Source: Edaphochlamys debaryana (lineage: Eukaryota; Chlorophyta; Chlorophyceae; Chlamydomonadales). From it: a stretch of 64,000 bases of DNA. Under the pieces are notes generated by a model. That model did no database searches, was not told the origin of the DNA, and saw only the letters and a list, made by a program, of their open reading frames with translations. The translations under genes and the position numbers were made by a program. Positions 42,801 through 54,400 of this stretch are shown one piece after another. The stretch lies in assembly GCA_016858145.1 (NCBI GenBank), contig JAEHOE010000110.1, forward strand, positions 1-64,000. The letters are read 5' to 3'. Within the stretch, counting starts at the first letter, position 1. Every line of letters begins with the position of its first letter.

Positions 42801-45800
42801 CGCACCAAGCGATCTAGTCAGGCGACGACCCCCTGCTACGTACCTGGTCAATCAGAGGCGGCGGCGGGGCCGGGGCGGGGAGCGGGGCGAGGCTGGCCGC
42901 GCCCGGCTGAGGCTGAGGCTGCGGCGCGCCGTTGGCCAGCCCCTCCCATACCTCGCTGTTCTTCTGGCTGTCAAAGTGCAGTATGCATCTGGCGCCGCCA
43001 GCTGCACCCGCTATGGACCGGGCAATACCGGCTGACGGCACCCGGCTCGTCGAGCCCCCCAGGCCGTCGGTGTCCGGCACGGCTGGAGACGTCACCCCCG
43101 GCACGCCCCGACGGCCGCTCGTCAGCAAGCGTCGCGGCGACGAGGGAACCGCCGTAGACCCCTGGCCAGAGCCGGCTCCAGCACCGGTCAGGAGGAGCAC
43201 GTTGCCGCTGGCTGGGAGCGTCGCGGCGCCCATGCCCGTGCCGCTGGCGGCACGTGGGGGGCAGACCAGGCGCGCGCCCACGCCTGTGCCGAGCCGCAGC
43301 CCGCCGGGCGTCTGCGTGCCGGCGACCGTGCTGCCGCCGACGCTGCTGGTCGTTTCGTATTCGTCGCCGCAATCGTCGGCAGTCGTGGACAAACCGTCAC
43401 CTCCGGGCAAGAGCTCAACCGCCGCGCTAGGCGTCACGCCACTCGTGATGCCCATGCCCATCATGGACTCGGCTCGAACGTCGGTGCCCGAGGTGGACTC
43501 GAGCCCGTAAGTGGGCTGCTGTGGCGCTGTGTCGGTCGTGCGCGGGCCCTCCCAGGCGCCCGCCATAGAGGCCTTGCCGTGCCTGGAAACGTCGGCAGTC
43601 GGCGGCTCCAGCAGCAGCGCAGCAGGCTGCGGCGCGGCGCAGTCTGAGAGTACAAACATGAGAGCACGCTGCAGAGCGGTGAGCTCCTTGCCAGGCTGGC
43701 CAGTGGTGAAGCGGGCTGACGTGGGGGCGGAGGTGTGGAAGTCTTGGGTGCTGGTGGCGAGGCTGAGGGAGAACTGAGAGCTGGCGCTGCCTCGGCGGGG
43801 CTGGACCTCGAGGGCGAAGCCTGGGCCCGGGTGGGCCCACGGGTCTGCGGCACCGCCTGAGCCGTCCCCCACAGCCCCCAGCTGCTTGAGCAGAGCGCCT
43901 GCCACGTCGGACTGGGGTGGCAGGGGTGGGGGCAGGACAGGGGTCCGGAATGGCAGATCAAGCGGGCATGTCTGCCAGGCCGGGCGGGCAGGTTAAACAA
44001 CTTGTGCAACCTGCAAGGAACGCGTCTCGCATCTCCAATCTCCAATATCTAATCTCCAATCTCCCATGCGTCCCAAGCATTTCGCTCACGTCCAGGTTGG
44101 CTGCCTGCTCCGCATGCCCCCTTGCCCCCACTTACGTCCAGGTTGGCAGCCTTGAGCTTGCCCCCCAGGTTGAAGGGCCGGTACACGTCCCTGTGATGGG
44201 GAGTGGTCAAGTGGAGTGGGGTTGTGTGAACAGCTATTGTTGAGAGGGCCTACTGTGGTCCCCTCTCTTATCCCAAGCAGCAACGCATCCTCCCCGCTCC
44301 CACCTGCCCTGGTGCAGCACGGTGCGCAGGAGCACCACGTCCCTCAGGTCCGGAGCCTCCCCCAGCAGGAGGCTCGACAGCACGCCAGACAGCACGTCCG
44401 CAGGGGTGTCAGCTGGGGAGGGGTAGGAATGGAAGGGGGAGGGCGACGTTGGCGTCAAGCGTTGGAGAAGCCTTCGAGTGAGGGGCCATCCCAGCACCCT
44501 ACTTCACACTGCCCTGCCCTTCCGCTCACCTCCGTCCACCTCCCGTGCGTGCTGCAGTGCGTCCTGCGCCTTGAGCCCGTCCAGCAGCTCCCGGGGCAGC
44601 AGCATGCGCAGGAGCATGCGGTTGCGCTGCCTGGGAGGGAGGAAGCACCGGGGTTGTGTGTGAGGCTGATCGTGTAAGCCGGGGAAACGTGTGTCTGTGG
44701 GTGTGGGTGTGCGGTGGAGGCGTACGGCAGATGGCTGTAGGGTTAAAGGCCCACGGGGACGGAGCGTCCGCTACCAGCTTCGCATTCTTTCCCAGTCGCC
44801 CTTTGCCGCCGCCGAGGCCTCGTTCCTGCCACCCAAGCAAGCTGCATGCTGCAGCAAACGGCCCACACCCACCTGGAGGCAAGCACAGCGAAGAGCAGCA
44901 TCCCCGCCGCCGCAGACAAGACCACCACCGCCGCGACCACTCCTCCGAACCAGGACGGCATCCAGCTGCCGCTCGGGGGGGCCAGGCGCAAGAACCACTG
45001 CGGGCAGGTGCGGGCGGCGGCGCGGGTGAGAGAGCTTGCGGGGGTTGCAGAGCGCGCGGATGGGGGGAAGGAGGGGGGAGGGAGGGGGCAGGCGCGTGCC
45101 GCAGCGGAGCGGGGCACGGGGCTGGGTGCGTACGGCACCGTAGCAACGCCCACGCCACCTCGGGCCCCACCAGCGCTCTACCAGGGCCGACCAGGACCCA
45201 TATGCACATCGCCCGGCGTGATTTCTACATGCATGATGACGTGATGCAAACAAGCTGCAGCCCCAAGGGTTTACACACCTGCACGTCCACAATCGGGATG
45301 GCCACTTCCACAGGCTGCCGCAGCCGCACCCCCGCGTCGCCCCCACTGCTCGCGATCACGGTGCCCTCCACCTGCCCGTTCACGGGCGGGGCAAACAGCT
45401 CGAACTCGTAACCGTCGGCGGCTAGGGCCTCGAGCGGGGAGGCCTCGGCTGGCGCGGCGTTGGGTGGATCGTGGTGGGGCAGGGAGGCAGGGAGGAGGCA
45501 GAAGGGGGGAGGGAGGGTGGTTGCTGTATTAGAGAGAGAGATCCCGCGCTCATTTGGGAGAGGGGACACCACAAGAGACCCTGCAGTACAAGGCGCGGGC
45601 TCTCCCAGACCAAACAGCCTCGGCGGTAAGCTTTGTGCCTGATACAACCTTACTCGGCAGGTGCGCTCAGACACACGCGCACCTGGTGTCGTGTGGGAGG
45701 TATGGACTCGGCCCACCGCATTGAGCATGATGGTGGAAGCCGCGAAACCCCAGAAGCGTGTCCGCGTTACAGGGTCATAGCCGCAGGGCGCGCCGCAGAC

Positions 45801-47854
45801 GGGGTTGGGCGTGTCCGGCAGTCCGAGGTCCTCGTCCGGTCCGGAAACCGGAACACGGATTGCGGTCCGGACGGCGATGAGGAACGAGGTGTTCATAACG
45901 TCCGGGAAAGGGCCGTCGATTGAGATGCCCGGGTGCGCGGCTCCGTAGCGCACGCCTGAGACCAGCGGCTCGGGCACTGAACGGCGCAAGGGGAGATAAG
46001 GAAAGAAGGGTGGGTGGGAGGTAGGGCAACCACAGACCGCATCCCCAGCAACCGCCAGCCGTCAACCGGCGCCCGCACGCACGTGAGAATAGATCCAAGC
46101 CCTTCACGAACTCGTTGCCGCGAAGCGGCTCGATGAGGCGAATCACACCCGCGGGGCAGAGCTGTATACCCTGGAGAGCCCCCGCGGGTACCTGCGCGAG
46201 GGGACGGGTTTGGTTAGGTTGGGTGGCTGGGGCGGGGCGGGGGGGCAGCATCGTCACAAGGCGGGTGCAGGACTTCCGCGCCCTAGCCAGCCCACGCACG
46301 CTGCTGCATTAGTCATTCTGTTTACACCCGACCGTACCATGCTGGCCAGAGCGGGTGCCACTACGTCCCATAGCCGCGCTGTGGTGTTGTAGTACGGCGC
46401 TGCCACTACGAGCCCAGCCATAGCATTGGTGGGCGCGATGGCGGTCGACAGCTGCACACCGTACCAAGACGCAACTCCCTGTGCTAGGCTGCGGGCATGC
46501 TCCTGCGGTGGGGGAGGGCGTAAGGCGTAGCGTCGAGGGGCGCCTGGGGTGATGTGCAGCGCCTGGACACCATGCTTCCTGTCACCCGTGCCTTGCAACC
46601 CAAAGCGCACCCAACGACCACTGCCTCCCACCACCAGCCCGGGCGCACCTCGAGACTTGCCATAGCGGCGCGGGTGTCCAAAGCCCAACTTGACCCCAAT
46701 GACACTTATACACTCCGCACAGCCTAGATATGCAGTGGGGGTGTCCGGCAGCAATGCTTTGTGCAATTCGTCGCGACATGCACTCGCATGTCGCGCGCGA
46801 GATGCCTCACAGCGACCTCAGAGGAGCGTCTAAGCCATGACAAAGCCGTATACGGCGCATGGGCTGGTCGGCTGGGGCTGTAAAGCCCTGTAGAGGAAGG
46901 CGAAGGTCGGCATGCCCCGTTTCGCGGTCCCAGCGACCTCCACGGATACGCGCCCAAAGTGTTCTCAGTGCTTCTATATAGTACATAGGCTCACCAAAGA
47001 GGCCGGGCGGTCATAGCTGCTGTGTTGTAGCGTCAGTCGGCGACACGTACCCGCCAAATCGACCCCACCCAGTTCTCCGTGTTAGCGAGCGACTGAGGAG
47101 CCCAAAAGCGGTACCTGGCATACTCACGCTATATGAAGGCCATTCGAGCCAGTCTACACTAGCAGGGGGTGCTAGAGTGAGGGTCTGGACCCCAAACCAT
47201 GCCCCCAGACCCCTTGTACGGCACGCCCCGTACGGCGGGTGAACTATTGTCCGTTAAGGGTTTTTGCCAGCTGGGAGCCTTCGAGACGAAGCTGGTGCTA
47301 TGCTTACGTTCCTTAACGGGCTATCGTTCAGCATCCAAAAGGGGCTTGGCGTTTCAGACACCGTGGGTGCGCCCGGGCTGCCCACCACTCGCCTGGTCGT
47401 TATGCGCCTCCCGTTGAGCGGCGTACCACACCGCCCATACTCCCACACCGCATAGCACGGCGTATACTAGAAGCGGCCAAAAGAGGGTGGTCGGGTGCTG
47501 CGCACGATAGCGGCCAATCCCTGCGGGCAAGATGGGCGAAACCGCCGGGGCAGCACGCAGCGCGGGCCGAGTGTGAGGTAGGACGGATTGCGGCGTGAAG
47601 ATAATACGTGTAAGCTTTTCCGACTACTGGCAGCAATAGCAGGATGCATGTGGCCCCGAGAGCAGTAAGCGGCGAGCGACGGCGGGTCAGACATGGCAAG
47701 TCGTGCGGAGCAGTCAGCCGAAGCATTGTGTGTGTGTGTGTTCATGCGTGACAAGGAGTCTCACCTGAAACTGCTCCTTGACGCTGGCAAACCACGAAGC
47801 GGTCCTCTTGGAGAGCGAAAGGGGCCTCCCCTTGTGCTTAACTTCGGTACCCAT
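39891..47854 (-). CDS. Membrane-anchored CHASE-type cyclic nucleotide phosphodiesterase, copy B
   Basis: Tandem paralogue of copy A with the same 17-exon structure, 1193 aa: 47765-47854, 47393-47497, 46338-46502, 46083-46191, 45683-45976, 45279-45448, 44873-44997, 44530-44630, 44304-44412, 44136-44190, 42844-43911, 42281-42607, 41954-42154, 41711-41829, 41390-41513, 40838-41011, 39891-40136. All metal-binding and catalytic motifs are kept (His868, His872, His909-Asp910, Asp1061). Exon 2 has lost one base relative to copy A; the frame is restored only if the acceptor 23 bases downstream of the ancestral one is used (exon starting at 47497 rather than 47520). Exon 11 is 297 bases longer, adding a Ser/Gly/Pro-rich linker. 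If the ancestral acceptor is used the product stops in the TM1 region. A TGTAA on the gene strand near 39605 could be its polyadenylation signal. Confidence 0.92.
44088..44152 (-). repeat. Exon-10 end and donor duplicated in intron 10 of phosphodiesterase B
   Basis: The exon-10 end (ACGTCCAGGTTGGCAGCCT on the plus strand, 44134-44152) is repeated as ACGTCCAGGTTGGCTGCCT at 44088-44106. The distal copy, with donor GTGAGC, matches the exon-10 end of copy A better than the proximal copy, whose donor is GTAAGT. The duplication of about 46 bases arose in copy B after the gene duplication. Confidence 0.8.
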
Positions 47855-48125
47855 TCCTGCAGAGTACTCTAATGCTCCATCTCTGGTGTGCAGATGTTGT
47901 CTGCCTTCGCAAGGTTCGGGGTCCCGGGACAAATGTCGTGCCGCGACTTGCTAGCAAGTACTGAAAGAGTCTTCGTGCTGGGGCTCTGCAACTTAGGTTT
48001 GTGCAGTCTCTCACAGGGAGAGACTCTGGCGGGTTCCCAGACGGCCAAGCGCAGGATGTGTGGCCAAAGCTTACGAGCTGTGACATTGACAGTGAACAGC
48101 AGCGTTGGTTACCAGAGCTTTGACA

Positions 48126-48134
48126 CTTATAAAA
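48126..48134 (-). promoter_or_regulatory. Possible TATA-like element upstream of phosphodiesterase B
   Basis: TTTTATAAG on the gene strand, about 275 bases upstream of the ATG at 47854, in the promoter part of the duplicated unit. It is the closest TATA match near either gene. Confidence 0.35.
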
Positions 48135-48536
48135 CGCTATATGGGCTCAGATGTCAGCGGGCACAAACTCCGTCCGTACAAATCCCCACTCCTTCAGTTT
48201 CTGCGGGCCCGCGGGAGTTGCGTATTGCGGGCTTGCGGCGGCGCTTGTCCTCTGTCGCCGAGCGAGGCCCCGATCGGCAAGCCGCTGGGCGGGTGGCGAG
48301 CCCAGGAGGCAAGCGGTCGCTCTGGGTCGCTCGCAGGCTGCGTCGGTGGCCAGTGCGTGCCACAGCCTTTCAACACCGCCGTCCCCCGCCGACCACCGCC
48401 GCGACGGCCGTCACTTGCATCGGCCGTTCCCGCCGAAACCCGAAACTTGCCATTGCCGTCGAACCCATCCCTGTGCAGGCGTCAGCTCGCTCGGGCCCCT
48501 AGTCCCCCACACGCGGCAACAGGGGGGGGGTACAAA

Positions 48537-48605
48537 CAAAGTTGCCCGTTATCATGCCCCAAAGTCCCCCGACCCCCCGGGACCGACGACCGACCGACCC
48601 GTACA
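48537..48605 (+). repeat. Short direct repeat with CCGACCGACGACCGACCGAC run
   Basis: The order CCCAAAGTCCCCCGACCCC then the CGACCGACGACCGACCGA run recurs at 49070-49113 (CGAAGTCCCCCCGCC and the same run). It appears to be a second partial copy of the end of the repeat at 49080-49205. Confidence 0.6.
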
Positions 48606-49079
48606 GTGTACGACACTGATGTACAAGGCCTGTACGTACTCCATTTTATGCCTTTCGCGTTTCGCTGTACTGCTGACCGTGTGCTGCTGTGCTCTATCCA
48701 TGGGCGCGCACAGCACTCCCGGTGGGCCACGTTGGTCGGGTACCATCAACCATGCCACGGACCCGTCAATTGACCAACGGCTCCGCACCGAGGGGCGATA
48801 TCAGGGCTTTAGTTTGCTAGTACTGTGCGATCTGAGGCGCGGGAGTGGAAGGCGGGCTTCCGGGAGCACCTGGGAGACGCCTTCGGGTGGCCGCGTGTGT
48901 GCCCGGGGCCCGGCATGCCGACATGTCCCACCGGTCCCGACTCCCTAACACCGCTGGAAGGGTACCAGTGACTTGCTAGCAGAAGTTCTTGCCATGCTGC
49001 ATGCTCAGGGCGTGCGGGATGATGCTGGGCGGTGCTCTACGCCGCGGTGACAAAGTCCCGCCACACAGCCTCCCGAAGT

Positions 49080-49205
49080 CCCCCCGCCCCCCCCGACCGA
49101 CGACCGACCGAGAACTTTGGGCCCCCATAACTTTGCAATAAAACCTTCGATTTTATTTCTGAAAGCGGATTTGGGATCCTCTCGGCAAGCTCTGTACAGA
49201 CGAGG
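49080..49205 (-). repeat. Interspersed repeat, copy 2 (inverted relative to 35945-36075)
   Basis: The reverse complement reads GCTTGCCGAGAGGATCCC, AATCCGCTTTCAG, TTTTATTGCAAAGTTATGGG, then CCCAAAGTTCTCGG, parallel to the first copy. Its outer side carries a CGACCGACGACCGACCGA run that is also found at 48582-48600. Confidence 0.75.
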
Positions 49206-51465
49206 CATGATGTATGTCTGAGGAGGACCTACCCCCCCCCTGGCGGCAACGCTGGATCTTGGCGTCGTCCGGCCCTCTCGGGGTACCTGGGGAGGGCCGG
49301 ACCCCGCCGGTACTGACTGGTCACGTGGACCCAATTGCCTGTGGTGTACATCTGTACAAGCGTTCAGACCACCCCTTTGGCGGCGGGGGCCACGGACCGA
49401 GGAGCACAGAGAATCATTGCCGGGCCCTTTGGGCTTTCAACCCAAGGATCGATGGTCTGCTCCTCTGAGCCCAATAGCCCATGCGTTCTCCCAAGAGCCA
49501 GACGGATCCCGATGCGACATGGGGCCTCCCGGGACTGCCTATCCTGGTCCCCCCCGCTGCTTCTTACTTGCCCACTCTGGCCCACTTCCATCATCAGGCT
49601 TAACACATGCTATCAGTGACATTTCTCACATCGTCACCCTGGAATTGAAACTGCAGCTAGCATAGCATCAGCTTGCACGGCATCAGATTACCTTGAGATA
49701 CGTGGCAGGGCCGGCGGCTCGTACCTCGTTGCCCGCCCTCCAGGTTTGGACCCGCTCTGGATACTGCAGTAAGCGGGACCCCAAAGGGATTGCTCACACA
49801 CAATAGCCCCTACATCAATTGTCGACAAAGCGCTCACACAATAGATGGACTCTACAGCAAATGCCAACAACGCAGACGACGAGCATGCACGACCAGCATT
49901 CCCGGCCAGGGCCTTCAAGCGCAACACTGCGCATTCCAGAACTCCCCACAACTGTCCGGTGCCCGGGGTTGGCTCAGGTCTTAGGGCATTTTGTTGACGG
50001 CCCCCTTTATTGCACTGTAGAGGCCCAGTGTCCCCGACAGATGGATCCTTTGGTAACATCCATAGCCCGTAGCACATACCGTAGTGTACGCAACTTTGCT
50101 CATTTCTGCCTTGCAAAACGCCCACACAGCTGCTCCAGGCTGGCAGCTATATATCCACCCAAACTTGAGCAAACCACAGCTCATGACTGCCAAGGGAAGA
50201 TTGCACTGTCTCCAGTGCACCGCTGTCCCATGCACCAGAGCGCAAGGTAACTCATACCGCTGGCAGGTACACCCTGCCATGCCCATTGAGCTTTTATCGA
50301 CACTACCGGTAAGCAGCTTGATACTGCCCCGCCCCGTCAGCGAGGGGAGGCATCCTTTAATGAAGGCGTACGACACACCCACATGTACTGAACCCTGGGT
50401 TGCCACTTCCAGCTCTAATGCCTCGCAAGGGCACAGAGCGCGCTATTATGAATAGAGCAGTCTCGGCGCAACCCGGCTCCTCTCCGCATGGGGGCAGACA
50501 ACCGAAGGGTGAAGGCGGAGGGCCCGAAGCTTCACCCGCGTCCCATCAGCTGTGGGCGCCTTACAAACGACATCAGCAAAATGGAGTAGTGCAAGCGCAG
50601 GGGCATATCCAAAACACATCGGAAGGAGGAGCGTGCCAACATGAGGCTTACCCACCCGCATACCTACCCGACCCGACCCCAAGTATCGGCATGACATACC
50701 CGCAGACTGCCGCCACTGCGCGTCTCTTCAGCTCTTATTGACTCGTAAGCAAATGGGCCAACATGTAAACATACATGCCACCTCATACGCCAACGTCATG
50801 ACACCCCCAAGCCATGGCAAGATTAAACGCTGCAGAAGCGCATCCTGCTATTATTATTCACCTGACAAAGGACAGGAGATCTTACTTGTGCTTACGCTAG
50901 CCTAAGAAAGCATAGCGGGAACGAAATAGCGCCGCCTCAGCGGTCTTATTGTAACATGTGCGCATGACGGTAACACACCTCACATGCTGTCCATTAACGC
51001 TCGTGACATGAGAATTGCACCCGACAGGGCGCAACAGCAGCAACATTGCAATGCCATTCACACCGGTAATCCCTAGCATGCGCTGCCGGCTGAGATCACG
51101 GCAGCTCTCAGCGGCGTTGGGGACCCGGTGCTAGATTGCCCCCGGCAGTCCACCAGACCTGAGGAAGAACCCATTAAGTCTCACCATGATCTCTCAATGA
51201 GCTCGAGCTCGTTTCGACGAAAAAATCGCATGATACCCACTGAACCTGCCAGACGCCTGTCAGTTGCTTCATTCCCGCCGAGGGTCCTGCCCAGCTGAGT
51301 GCGTGCTGGCAACGAGCCGGCAGGTGATGCTATGCCAAGTCTGCAGCCTCAGAATATTGTTCGCTGAATTCATCACCACGCATGTAACGCCTTAACTAGG
51401 TTGTGAGGTCGTGTGAATGGGGGCCTGTATGCCTAGCGCAGGGAGAGACGGGCGGGTCCTCGCCC

Positions 51466-54400
51466 CTAGCCCAGGGGGCCCAGGTCCAAGAAATGCACCG
51501 CGCCCGCCGCGTCTCCCACCACCACGCAGTCCGGCCGAGAGCCGCCTGCGAAAGAGGCGCCAGGTATGGCACAGCAGATCGGGGAGCAGAGGAGCGGATC
51601 AGGATAGTTCACAACGAGCCGCCGCCAACTGGCGAGCCGTGTGTGCCAGAACATGGGCAAGCCAAAGCTTTTCGGTAGCAAGAAAGCCCCGCCCGCGCAG
51701 CACACGAGCCCGCTCCAATGCACCGGCAGGTTACCGCATGTATGCAACGCCCGACCCCTGCACACCTGCAAAGCACGCTGCCGTGAGGGCTGTGTCCGCC
51801 ATAAACACAGCGGCCGGCTCGCCCGTGTCTCCGCTCCAGAGCCGGGCGGTGGAGTCCCGACTAGCGCTCAACAGCAGGCGGGCGTCGGGTCCCGACCAGG
51901 CCAGGGAGGAGATGGCGGCGGAGTGGGCGGCGATTGAACCCACACAGCGGCGGGACGAGAGGTCCCAGATCACCTGGGAGGGGGGCGGGAGGGGGGGTCC
52001 CAGAAGAGGCGGGTGTGGGGTTAGGGCCTGACATTGTGCCGCTCCCCGCATCGCCTTTGCAAGCACGACGCACACACGTTACCGGTACCTCCCCCAGCCC
52101 CCGCCGTCCCTGGACCACCAGCCCAACCCACCAGCGAGAAGTTCTCCAGCACCACCGCCACACGAACCAGAGACACGAAACACACCCGCCGCCCCCCGTC
52201 AGGCGCCGCCCCCCGCAGCCCCCCGCCAGGCGCTGCCCCTCACCCCCCTGACACGCACGAAACACACACGTTACCCCCGCAGCCCCCTCCGGCCCCTTGA
52301 CCAACCCAACCCACCAGTGAAAAATCTTCCAGAGCCACCGCCAGGCGCTGCCCCTGATCGCCTCCGAAGGCCACGTGGCTGGGGGCGGCGGCGTGCGACA
52401 GTGTTGCCACCACCGCCCCGCCCACCAGCCGGCTCAGCACCAGGACGCCGTCGCTGCACGCCGTGGCCAATAGAGATTCGTCGTACGACAGATCCATGCA
52501 GACTACGGCATCGGTGTGGCCGCGGACCACGTGGCGCGTGGTTCCTGGTTGCGAGGGAGGAGGGGTGGGCGGGTGGTGGCAGAGGGGTGAGGCAGCAATT
52601 GGGGCAGGGTACCATGGGGGTAGGGTAGGGGTGGAGAGAGATCGATCCACTCGTGCCAGGGGCTGCAACCAGTCCCGGGGCGGGGCCTCACCGGTCGCAA
52701 CGTCCCACACGCGGGCGGTGTTGTCTTTGGAGACCTGCGGGTCGAAGGAGGCGAAGGGGCCGCCAGTTAGAGGGGTCAGCCGGCTAACTGGAGGGAGCGC
52801 TCCTATAACCCTCTGTCAGGTACCCCCTCCAAGGCCCCCGCCCAAGGCCCCCGTCCAGGCCCGCCCAGGCCCCCATCGAAGGCCCCATCCAGGCCCCGTC
52901 AATCCCCCGTACAGGCCCCTCCCAGGCCCTCGTCCAGGCCCCACCGTTACAGCCGTGGCTCCGTCCCTCGTGAGCCGCACATCATTGACGGCGCTGGTGT
53001 GGGTGCGGGTGGCATCTCGGTCGCCTCTCTTGATGAGGTGTGACGTCACGCGCCCCGCCTCTAGATCCCATACGGCAACGCTGCCGTCGTACAGCACCGT
53101 CACTGCCGTACGGCAGGTCGCATCGAAGGCCATGGCCTTGACGCGGCTGCCCGGCTGAGCTGGCATGGTCGAGTGCAGCGGGTCTGACTGGACGGCCGCC
53201 AGGTTGGAAGACAAAGCGTCGGACATGTTGCGCGACATGCGCCCAGAGTAGATGCTGCCCCGTGGGATGTCGTGCATCCCGGGCCCGCCGTACGACCGAT
53301 ACGCCATCTGGGTCAGGTGCAACGATCCGCGTCCCGTACCGGAGTGGTAACTGCCGGCGGTCAGGTGGCCGGACAGGGAGGTGTCGAGCGTGCCGGCGGT
53401 CCCGGCGCTAGCACTCGCACCCGGGCTGGGCCCAGGCAGGCCCCGGCCGCTGAGGCCGCGGCCCAGGCGTGAGTGCGCTCGCGGTGCGCACCACGTGCCA
53501 GGCCCGGCGCCCCTCCCCACGCCGCCGCCAACGCCGCCGTAACCGTAACCGCCGCCGCGGTCGCGGGCTGAGTCATCCAGCGCCGCCAGGGGGTCATCGT
53601 CGCCCGCCATGCCGCCGTCGGTACGGCGGCTGGAGGTCTCTCCGTCGCCCTCCCAGGTGGAAAAGATGGACCAGGGGCCCGCGCCGCGGCCCTGCCCCCG
53701 CGGCCCGGTGGGCACGGACCCGCGCCCCGCCGCCAGCCCTCCCGTCAGCGTGCTGGCGGCGGCGGTGGTGGCGGTGGCGAGCAGGAAGTCGCGGCGATCC
53801 AGATCCGCGGCGGCGGCGGCCGCAGCGAAGTCGATCCAGTCCCAGCGGCACATCTGCGACGGCGGGGTCAGCGCGGGACGGGTTAAGGCGCCAGTAAGCA
53901 TCAAGGCGGTCAAAGCACAAGCCACGCTCGCCCGGCCACCCATGCCACGCATTCCGCCCGTGACTGCAGGTGCAGCACTGCATGATACGGTACGGAACAT
54001 CGGTACGATACCGTACCGTGTGGTACGGTACGGTATGGTACGGCGGCACGGAGCGGTCCCCGCCTCCCCCAACCGTCGTCCACACCCATGCTCATGTCCT
54101 TGCCCAAGCCCATGCCTCTGCCCACCTGCCGGTCGCCGCTGCCCGACACCACGCTGTGTCCGTCGTCAGCAACCGCCAGGAACCGCACGCCCGTGGCGTG
54201 GCCCCGCAGGCGCCGCACGCACGACCCGTCGGCGGCGTCCCACAGCATGAGGTGGCCGTCGTCGCCCGCTGACACCACCAGGCCCCAAGCGCCCTCGCCC
54301 TCGGCGCCGCCGTCCCCCGCCAGGACGCGGATCGCCGTCAGGGGCCCCACGTGTGAGGCCACGGCCGCGGCTGCGGCCGCCACGGGCGCGGGCGTGGGCG

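Larger units (their letters stand above)
36850..48180. repeat. Segmental duplication, unit 2
   Basis: Direct tandem copy of 26240-35890 carrying phosphodiesterase gene B. The 3' flank is about 1 kb longer because of a repeat insertion between about 37140 and 38200 that has no counterpart in unit 1. Intron lengths differ, and exon 11 is 297 bases longer than in gene A. Confidence 0.85.
48181..51465. other. Intergenic stretch without a supportable gene
   Basis: Overlapping open frames on the plus strand (48105-48948) have no recognisable motif and stop-poor composition typical of GC-rich DNA. Two related repeats are noted at 48537-48605 and 49080-49205. The rest (49210-51400) is less GC-rich, with no feature recognised. 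No polyadenylation signal for the WD40 gene was found close to 51466. Confidence 0.5.

Noticed and set aside
48105..48948. Overlapping plus-strand open frames of 222 and 265 codons
   Set aside because: Two different frames are equally open over the same bases and neither has a recognisable motif; the first part lies in the duplicated promoter region.
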